From RGIG1959 sp051877215 (GTDB taxonomy: Bacteria; Bacillota; Clostridia; Oscillospirales; Acutalibacteraceae), in assembly GCA_051877215.1 (NCBI GenBank), contig JBJEIR010000136.1, positions 1 through 10,329 of the forward strand: a stretch of 10,329 bases of DNA, written 5' to 3'. Positions 5,218-10,329 of the stretch are shown one piece after another; within the stretch, counting starts at the first letter, position 1; every line of letters starts with the position of its first letter. Made by a program: the position numbers and the translations under genes. The notes under the pieces are model-generated. The model was not told where the DNA came from, ran no database searches, and was given only the letters and a program-made list of their open reading frames with translations.

Positions 5218-6119
5218 TTTACACCGTAACCTTTAATCCGGCGATCGACTATGTGATGCACACCGATCGGATCATCCCCGGTCAGACCAACCGGTCGCAA
5301 AGCGAGGAATATTATTTTGGCGGCAAGGGCATCAATGTATCCGTTGTGCTGCATCGCCTCGGCCTGGAAAGCGTGGCACTCGGTTTTGTGGCCGGATTTA
5401 CGGGAGATGCGATTGAAAAAGGCTTGACCGAGGAGGGCGTTCAAACGGACTTTGTTCGGTTGCCGCGCGGCATTTCCCGCATCAATGTCAAAATTAAAGC
5501 GGAAAAGGAAACGGAATTGAATGCGCAGGGACCGCTCATCGACGAGGACTCGCTTCAAAAGCTGACGCATAAGCTTGCGCTGCTCGGGAAGGGAGATACC
5601 CTGGTGCTGGCGGGCAGTATTCCGAATACGCTTCCCGAAGATATGTATGAACGCGTTTTGCAGCAGCTTGAAGGGCGGCAGGTTCGAACGGTGGTAGATG
5701 CCACCGGGGAGCTGCTTGCCAAGGTGCTGAAATTTCATCCGTTTCTTATCAAACCGAACACGCATGAGCTCGGGGAAATCGTGGGACGCCCGTTGAAAAC
5801 GGATGAGGATATCGCGGCGGCGGCGCTTGAACTTCAGGAGAAGGGCGCGCGCAATGTGCTTGTCTCCATGGCGGGGGACGGCGCCATGCTGGTCACGGAG
5901 GACGGACAGCGCTTTCGCATAGCGGCGCTGAAAGGAACCGTGAAAAATTCGGTGGGAGCGGGCGACTCGATGGTCGCGGGATTTCTTGCCGGATATGCTC
6001 AATCAGGAGATTATCTTCACGCACTGCATATGGGATCGGCGGCCGGAAGCGCTACGGCATTTGCCGAGGGACTGGCGTGCAAAGAAGATATTTTTAAACT
6101 CATGAAGCAGTATCAATAA
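5214..6119 (+). CDS. fruK: 1-phosphofructokinase FruK
   Basis: This cytoplasmic PfkB-family sugar kinase of 301 residues phosphorylates fructose 1-phosphate with ATP to fructose 1,6-bisphosphate. It opens with MIYTVTFNPAIDYV, typical of FruK/LacC proteins. The first PfkB signature region has GGKGINVSVVLHRLG (36-50). The second has NSVGAGDSMVAGFLAGY (245-261), where GAGD supplies the anion hole and Asp251 the catalytic base. KPNTHELGEIVG (180-191) is also typical. The ATG at 5214 is preceded by AAGGGGGAG with good spacing and overlaps the fruR stop by 4 nt, implying coupled translation; a longer frame from 5172 lacks that support. LacC (tagatose 6-phosphate kinase) is a close relative, but the fructose-type EII next door favours FruK. 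All key residues are present. Confidence 0.95.
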   Translation: MIYTVTFNPAIDYVMHTDRIIPGQTNRSQSEEYYFGGKGINVSVVLHRLGLESVALGFVAGFTGDAIEKGLTEEGVQTDFVRLPRGISRINVKIKAEKETELNAQGPLIDEDSLQKLTHKLALLGKGDTLVLAGSIPNTLPEDMYERVLQQLEGRQVRTVVDATGELLAKVLKFHPFLIKPNTHELGEIVGRPLKTDEDIAAAALELQEKGARNVLVSMAGDGAMLVTEDGQRFRIAALKGTVKNSVGAGDSMVAGFLAGYAQSGDYLHALHMGSAAGSATAFAEGLACKEDIFKLMKQYQ

Positions 6120-6138
6120 AAAAGGAGGAGACATACGA

Positions 6139-8070
6139 ATGAAGATCACGGATTTGTTAAAACTGCAGAGCATTGAACTGCAGGGAAAAGTTCAAACCAA
6201 AGAAGAAGCGATTGAAAAATTGGTAGAGCTGCAATGCGCGGCGGGCCATATTGCCGATCGGGATGCTTACATCAAGGGCATCTGGGAGCGCGAGAACACC
6301 GGTTCCACCGCTGTAGGAGACGGCATTGCCATTCCTCATTGCAAGAGCGACGCTGTCAAAACGCCCGGTCTTGCCGCGATGGTTGTACGGGACGGGGTCG
6401 ACTACGGCGCAATGGACGGCAAGCCGTCTGACCTTCTGTTTATGATCGCCGCTCCGACGGATGGGGATGTGCATCTGGAAGTGCTGTCCCGACTGATGAC
6501 GATGCTGATGGATGAGAGCTTTCGTGCACAGCTGCTGGCGGCACCCGATAAAGAGAGCTTTTTAGCGGCAATCGACGCCAAAGAACGGGAGAAATATCCG
6601 GAGGAGGCGGCGCAGGCGTCGCGTAGCGGCTATCGCATTTTGGCGGTCACCGCCTGTCCCACAGGAATCGCGCACACCTACATGGCTGCGGAAGCGTTGG
6701 AAGCGGCGGGCAAAAAGCTCGGATATCCGCTTAAAGCGGAAACCAACGGCAGCGGCGGCGCCAAAAATGTGCTGACAGCCGAGGAGATTGCGGCGGCCGA
6801 CGGCATCATCATCGCCGCGGATAAATCCGTTGATATGGCGCGCTTTGACGGCAAGCCGCTTCTCAGTGTCAAGGTGGCGGACGGTATTCATAAGCCGGAG
6901 GAGCTTATCCGCAAAATCGAGAACGGAGAAGCGCCGGTCTATCATCATAAGGGCGGCGAAAGCAAGGACAGCATCTCCTCTGATGAGAGCTTCGGCCGAC
7001 AGATCTATAAGCATCTGATGAACGGCGTTTCCCATATGCTGCCGTTCGTCGTTGCAGGCGGTATCTTTATCGCGATCGCGTTTTTGATCGACACCCTGAC
7101 GGGCGCTCCGCAGGACAGCAATTTCGGTATGCACTCGCCGGCGGCCGCCTTCTTCAAAACGATCGGCGGCTATGCCTTTAACATTATGGTGCCGATCCTG
7201 TCCGGTTATATCGCAATGAGCATTGCCGACCGTCCCGGTCTTTTGGTCGGTCTTGTCGGCGGCTTCTTGGCAACGGCCGGTTCGACCTTTGCCCTTCCGG
7301 GCGGCGATATTGCCTCCGGCTTCCTCGGCGCGTTGGTTGCCGGTTTTGTCGGCGGCTATATGATGCTCGGCATTCGCAAGCTGTGCGACCACATGCCCAA
7401 ATCACTCGAAGGCATCAAATCCGTGCTGATTTATCCGCTTCTCGGTCTCGGAGGCGTCGCGGTGCTCATGTGCGCGATCAATCCGATCATGGGCTTTATC
7501 AATACCGCAGTGAACAACTGGCTGGCTTCTTTGGCGGACAATCCCGCGCTGGGTATCGTTCTCGGCTGCATCCTTGCGGGCATGATGGCCATTGACATGG
7601 GCGGTCCGTTCAACAAGGCGGCATATGTGTTCGGCACGGCGTCTCTGACAACAGCGGCAACGCTGGAGGCGGGCGGCAGCGCGGTCATGGCGGCGGTTAT
7701 GATCGGCGGCATGGTTCCCCCGATTGCTATTGCGCTTTGCACCACCTTCTTTAAAAACCGCTTTACGGCAGAAGAGAAAAAGAACGGCATTGTCAACTAT
7801 ATTATGGGCTTGAGCTTCATCACCGAAGGTGCCATTCCGTATGCGGCGGCGGATCCGCTTCGTGTGATTCCGTCCTGTGTGATCGGCGCGGCGGTGGCCG
7901 GCGGACTTTCGACGGCGTTCGGATGCACTTTGATGGCGCCTCACGGCGGCGTGTTCGTGTTTGCCCTGGTGCACAACTGGCCGATGTATCTGCTTTCCCT
8001 CGCGATCGGTTCGGTGGTCGGCATGCTGCTCTTGGCGCTTCTCAAAAAGCCGGTGAATAAAAAAGCATAA
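6139..8070 (+). CDS. fruA: PTS fructose transporter, fused EIIABC (FruA)
   Basis: This 643-residue membrane permease imports fructose and phosphorylates it to fructose 1-phosphate. Domains run A-B-C. EIIA covers about 1-145 with the phospho-accepting His67 in GDGIAIPHCKS. EIIB covers about 165-262 with Cys173 in AVTACPTGIAHTYMAAEALE, the P-loop-like signature of fructose EIIB. After a charged linker, EIIC (about 285-640) begins near RQIYKHLMNGVSHMLPFVVAGG, has multiple membrane helices, and carries the conserved FITEGAIPYAAADPLRVIPS. The length is as usual for this order of fusion. The start at 6139 has an excellent AAAGGAGGAG site and lies 19 nt after fruK. HPr and EI, which feed it with phosphate, follow immediately. 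A mannitol or 2-O-mannosylglycerate permease is related, but the fruK neighbour supports fructose. No active residue is missing. Confidence 0.96.
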   Translation: MKITDLLKLQSIELQGKVQTKEEAIEKLVELQCAAGHIADRDAYIKGIWERENTGSTAVGDGIAIPHCKSDAVKTPGLAAMVVRDGVDYGAMDGKPSDLLFMIAAPTDGDVHLEVLSRLMTMLMDESFRAQLLAAPDKESFLAAIDAKEREKYPEEAAQASRSGYRILAVTACPTGIAHTYMAAEALEAAGKKLGYPLKAETNGSGGAKNVLTAEEIAAADGIIIAADKSVDMARFDGKPLLSVKVADGIHKPEELIRKIENGEAPVYHHKGGESKDSISSDESFGRQIYKHLMNGVSHMLPFVVAGGIFIAIAFLIDTLTGAPQDSNFGMHSPAAAFFKTIGGYAFNIMVPILSGYIAMSIADRPGLLVGLVGGFLATAGSTFALPGGDIASGFLGALVAGFVGGYMMLGIRKLCDHMPKSLEGIKSVLIYPLLGLGGVAVLMCAINPIMGFINTAVNNWLASLADNPALGIVLGCILAGMMAIDMGGPFNKAAYVFGTASLTTAATLEAGGSAVMAAVMIGGMVPPIAIALCTTFFKNRFTAEEKKNGIVNYIMGLSFITEGAIPYAAADPLRVIPSCVIGAAVAGGLSTAFGCTLMAPHGGVFVFALVHNWPMYLLSLAIGSVVGMLLLALLKKPVNKKA

Positions 8071-8103
8071 TTCGTCATTTCAATCAAGCAGGAGGGTTTC
8101 GAT

Positions 8104-8367
8104 ATGGTGAGCAAAACAGTTACACTGAGCAACGCGCAGGGATTTCATATGCGTCCCGCCGGCGTGTTTGCGGGCGAGATGGGAAAATTTCAGTCCGATG
8201 TCACGCTGATCCACAACGGCAAAGAGGTCAACGGAAAAAGCCTCATGAATATCATTGCCGCTTGTATCAAATGCGGTATGCAGGTGGAGATTCGCTGCAG
8301 CGGAGCAGACGAACAGGAAGCTCTTGACAAGGCGGTTTCGCTCATCGAGAGCGGTCTCGGAGAATAA
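8104..8367 (+). CDS. ptsH: Phosphocarrier protein HPr
   Basis: The product has 87 residues, normal for HPr. It carries phosphate from EI to the EIIA domain of FruA. The active site is GFHMRPAG with His15; residue 16 is Met where many HPr proteins have Ala. GKSLMN contains Ser46, the site phosphorylated by HPr kinase/phosphorylase in Gram-positive bacteria, so this HPr could also take part in CcpA-type carbon catabolite control; neither HPrK nor CcpA is in the window. The start at 8104 has a strong AGGAGGG site. It stands 33 nt after fruA and 39 nt before ptsI with no terminator between, so it belongs to the fructose operon. A catabolite-only Crh-type protein is unlikely because His15 is present. 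Confidence 0.96.
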   Translation: MVSKTVTLSNAQGFHMRPAGVFAGEMGKFQSDVTLIHNGKEVNGKSLMNIIAACIKCGMQVEIRCSGADEQEALDKAVSLIESGLGE

Positions 8368-8406
8368 TGCCGACAGAGGCTCAAAAGCGGAGGAGAGGTG
8401 ATTCCG

Positions 8407-10110
8407 ATGTATAAAGGCATCGGCGCATCAGAGGGCATCGGTATGGGCAAAACGGTGCTTGTGACAGATACACTGCCAACTTATACGCCCCGCACGGTGG
8501 AGGATACCAATGCGGAACGCGCCCGTTTTCGGGAAGCGGTCGAGGGCTTTTGCGAACAGACAGAGCACATGGCAGAGCGTATGACCGAGTCGGCAGGGGA
8601 GCACGAGGCAGACATTTTGCGCGGCCATATCATGATGATCCGCGACCCGTTTATGGTATCGCAGATCGAGGACGGCATCGGCGCGGGACAATGCGCAGAG
8701 GCGGCGCTGGAAGCGGTTTGTGATATGTTTATCGGCGTGTTTTCGCAGGCGGATGACGAATTGACCCGCCTGCGGGCGGCCGATGTTCGCGACATCAAAA
8801 CGCGCCTGTTAAAACGGCTTTTGGGGCTTGCGGATGTTGATCTCGGCTCTCTTCCCAAAGGCACGGTACTGGTCACGCACGATCTGACCCCATCCATGAC
8901 GGCGGGTCTGGATAAGGACAATATTACGGCGATCGTGACCGAGAGCGGCGGGCGCACCTCTCATTCTGCCATTCTGTCAAGAGCGCTCGGAATTCCGGCG
9001 GTGCTCAGCGTTGCGGGCATCACGGAAAAGCTGACAAACGGCGAGTATGTCATCGTGGACGGCTCAAAAGGAGAAATCCTCGACGATCCGGCACCCGAGC
9101 AGGTGGAACGCTATGCCGCGCTGCGAGAAGAGTATCTGAGCCGTCGGCGTGAGCTGATGACCTATAAGGACAAGCCGACCGTCACCGCGGACGGCGTAAA
9201 ATTAGAGCTTTGCGGCAACATCGGTTCACCCGACGAAGCGCAGACGGTGCTCTCCTTCGGCGGAGAGGGCGTGGGACTGTTCCGCACGGAATTCCTCTTC
9301 ATGGAGCGTGCCTCACTCCCCTCGGAGGAGGAGCAGTTCGAAGCGTATAAAAAGGCGGCGCTGATCCTAAAAGGCAAGCCGCTGATCATTCGTACGCTCG
9401 ATGTGGGCGGAGATAAGGACATCCCGTACCTCGGCCTGAAAAAGGAGGAAAACCCGTTTCTCGGCTATCGGGCGGTGCGTTACTGCCTGCAAAACAGCGA
9501 AATGTACCGTTCACAGCTCCGCGCACTGGTGCGTGCCAGCGCCTATGGCGATGTTCGCATCATGATTCCCTTGGTCACCAATGTGGAAGAGGTGCGCACC
9601 GTTCGTGAGATGGTTGCGCAGATCATGGCGGATTGCGCGGCAAACGGGATTGCCACGGCAAAAAAGGTGCCGGTCGGCGTCATGGTGGAGACGGCGGCGG
9701 CCAGCGAGATTGCAGACCTTTTGGCGAAAGAAGCGGACTTTTTCTCCATCGGCACAAACGATTTGACACAGTACACAATGTCCGTTGACCGCGGCAATGC
9801 CGCTGTGGCCTATCTGTATTCTCCGCTGCAGCCGGCGGTGCTGCGCTCTGTGCGCCGCATCATTTCCTGCGCGAAAAAAGCGGGCATCCCCGTCGGAATG
9901 TGCGGAGAAGCGGCTGCCGATCCGCTGCTCATTCCGCTTCTTATCTCGTTTGGACTCGATGAATACAGCGTGACGGCCTCCTCTGTGCCGGCGGTGAGAA
10001 AAAACATTTCCCGCTGGACAAAGGCGAGGGCGGATGAAATCGCGGAGCACGCGCTGTCTCTGTCCACCGAAGCGGAGGTCCGCGCCTATTTGCAGCAGGT
10101 CACGGAATAA
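8407..10110 (+). CDS. ptsI: Phosphoenolpyruvate-protein phosphotransferase, enzyme I of the PTS
   Basis: This 567-residue cytoplasmic enzyme starts the PTS by transferring phosphate from PEP to HPr. The N-terminal HPr-binding and phosphohistidine domains contain the active His186 in GGRTSHSAILSRALGIPAV. The C-terminal PEP-binding barrel shows GVGLFRTEFLF (Arg293), VGVMVETAAASEIADLLA, FFSIGTNDLTQYTMSVDR (446-462) and GMCGEAAAD with Cys499. The length is normal and no key residue is lost. The ATG at 8407 is favoured over the in-frame GTG at 8398, since the best ribosome binding sequence, GAGGTGAT, contains that GTG. As last gene of the operon it completes the chain PEP to EI to HPr to FruA. Synthesis of EI and HPr from this operon ties the general PTS to fructose induction unless another copy exists elsewhere in the genome. 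Confidence 0.97.
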   Translation: MYKGIGASEGIGMGKTVLVTDTLPTYTPRTVEDTNAERARFREAVEGFCEQTEHMAERMTESAGEHEADILRGHIMMIRDPFMVSQIEDGIGAGQCAEAALEAVCDMFIGVFSQADDELTRLRAADVRDIKTRLLKRLLGLADVDLGSLPKGTVLVTHDLTPSMTAGLDKDNITAIVTESGGRTSHSAILSRALGIPAVLSVAGITEKLTNGEYVIVDGSKGEILDDPAPEQVERYAALREEYLSRRRELMTYKDKPTVTADGVKLELCGNIGSPDEAQTVLSFGGEGVGLFRTEFLFMERASLPSEEEQFEAYKKAALILKGKPLIIRTLDVGGDKDIPYLGLKKEENPFLGYRAVRYCLQNSEMYRSQLRALVRASAYGDVRIMIPLVTNVEEVRTVREMVAQIMADCAANGIATAKKVPVGVMVETAAASEIADLLAKEADFFSIGTNDLTQYTMSVDRGNAAVAYLYSPLQPAVLRSVRRIISCAKKAGIPVGMCGEAAADPLLIPLLISFGLDEYSVTASSVPAVRKNISRWTKARADEIAEHALSLSTEAEVRAYLQQVTE

Positions 10111-10210
10111 AGCGGCGGCCTGCATAGGCGAATTTCATAAAGGTTGGACAGCGCCGTATCATTGAAAACCGACTGTTTACAAAGACGAAAAACAGGTGAT
10201 GATTAATGCT

Positions 10211-10266
10211 AACGCCACATAAGGAAGTAATTTGAAAAACACTTAAATTAAAACTTTATGGGCGTT
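10211..10266. other. Long imperfect hairpin downstream of ptsI, function unknown
   Basis: AACGCC (10211-10216) pairs with GGCGTT (10261-10266). After a single bulged A, CATAAGG (10218-10224) pairs with CTTTATG (10254-10260) with one G-U. Inside the loop, TAATTT (10228-10233) pairs with AAATTA (10245-10250). It has no T-run, so it is not a standard terminator. It could be an RNA structure at the operon end, a leader of the next gene, or a small repeat element. The gap from 10111 to 10210 shows nothing recognisable. Confidence 0.45.
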
Positions 10267-10274
10267 GCAAAGGC

Positions 10275-10322
10275 GAAAGACAGAGTATAAGGCAAAAATG
10301 CTTTTTACTCTGTCTTTCTTTA
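10275..10322. terminator. Probable terminator hairpin after the fructose operon
   Basis: GAAAGACAGAGTA (10275-10287) and TACTCTGTCTTTC (10306-10318) are perfect 13-bp arms. The inner sequence can extend the stem (AAGGC with GCTT). Only TTTATG follows rather than a long T-run, though the right arm itself is T-rich. It lies about 165 nt after the ptsI stop and is the only terminator-like structure there; it might instead end a convergent gene beyond the window. Confidence 0.6.
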
Positions 10323-10329
10323 TGTTCAA

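Noticed and set aside
6562..7974. Long minus-strand frames of 276 and 190 codons opposite fruA
   Set aside because: They arise from the high-GC codon pattern of fruA on the other strand; the plus frame is an unmistakable full-length EIIABC.
8398..8406. GTG start for ptsI
   Set aside because: The GTG is part of the best ribosome binding sequence; ATG at 8407 gives the usual enzyme I opening.
10232..10291. Promoter-like TTGAAA or TTGCAA with TATAAG near the right edge
   Set aside because: Spacing (15 bp) or the -10 match is poor and the motifs fall within hairpin stems; no gene start follows inside the window.

Overview
The window looks like a low-to-moderate GC Gram-positive anaerobe of the Clostridia (probably Oscillospiraceae or a related gut lineage). 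The reasons are strong AGGAGG-type ribosome binding sites, an HPr carrying the regulatory Ser46 of Gram-positive bacteria, a zinc-ribbon/membrane/BspA-like protein beside a small Hanks-type kinase, and a DeoR-type fructose repressor. The assignment is an inference from gene style, not from a marker gene.

The left part (1-4161) is accessory in character. Two minus-strand genes of unknown function (213 aa, then a membrane/coiled-coil protein that runs off the left edge) overlap by 8 nt and form one unit. They are transcribed away from a 70-aa Cro/C1-type repressor (1741-1953). Between them lies a perfect 10+10 bp inverted repeat that overlaps a TTGACA -35 box of the leftward unit, which suggests a repressor-controlled locus. 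Next comes a tight plus-strand cluster: an HTH protein (2190-2612), a zinc-ribbon/transmembrane/BspA-like putative receptor (2621-3454) and a small Ser/Thr kinase (3442-4161), closed by a terminator at 4191-4215. I read this as a three-component signalling module spanning the membrane; its stimulus and targets cannot be seen here.

The right part (4333-10110) is metabolic and visibly richer in G+C. A perfect consensus promoter (TTGACA-N17-TATAAT) drives fruR-fruK-fruA-ptsH-ptsI. Together these encode a fructose phosphotransferase route: PtsI takes phosphate from PEP, HPr carries it to the EIIA and EIIB domains of FruA, FruA imports fructose as fructose 1-phosphate, and FruK makes fructose 1,6-bisphosphate for glycolysis. 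FruR presumably represses the operon until fructose 1-phosphate accumulates. The general PTS proteins sit inside the sugar-specific operon.

The right edge (10111-10329) has no gene but holds two tandem hairpins; the second is a probable terminator. No tRNA, rRNA, CRISPR array, insertion sequence or attachment site was found. No gene-free stretch exceeds 300 bases; the gaps at 1469-1740, 1954-2189, 4162-4437 and 10111-10329 are described in the entries.
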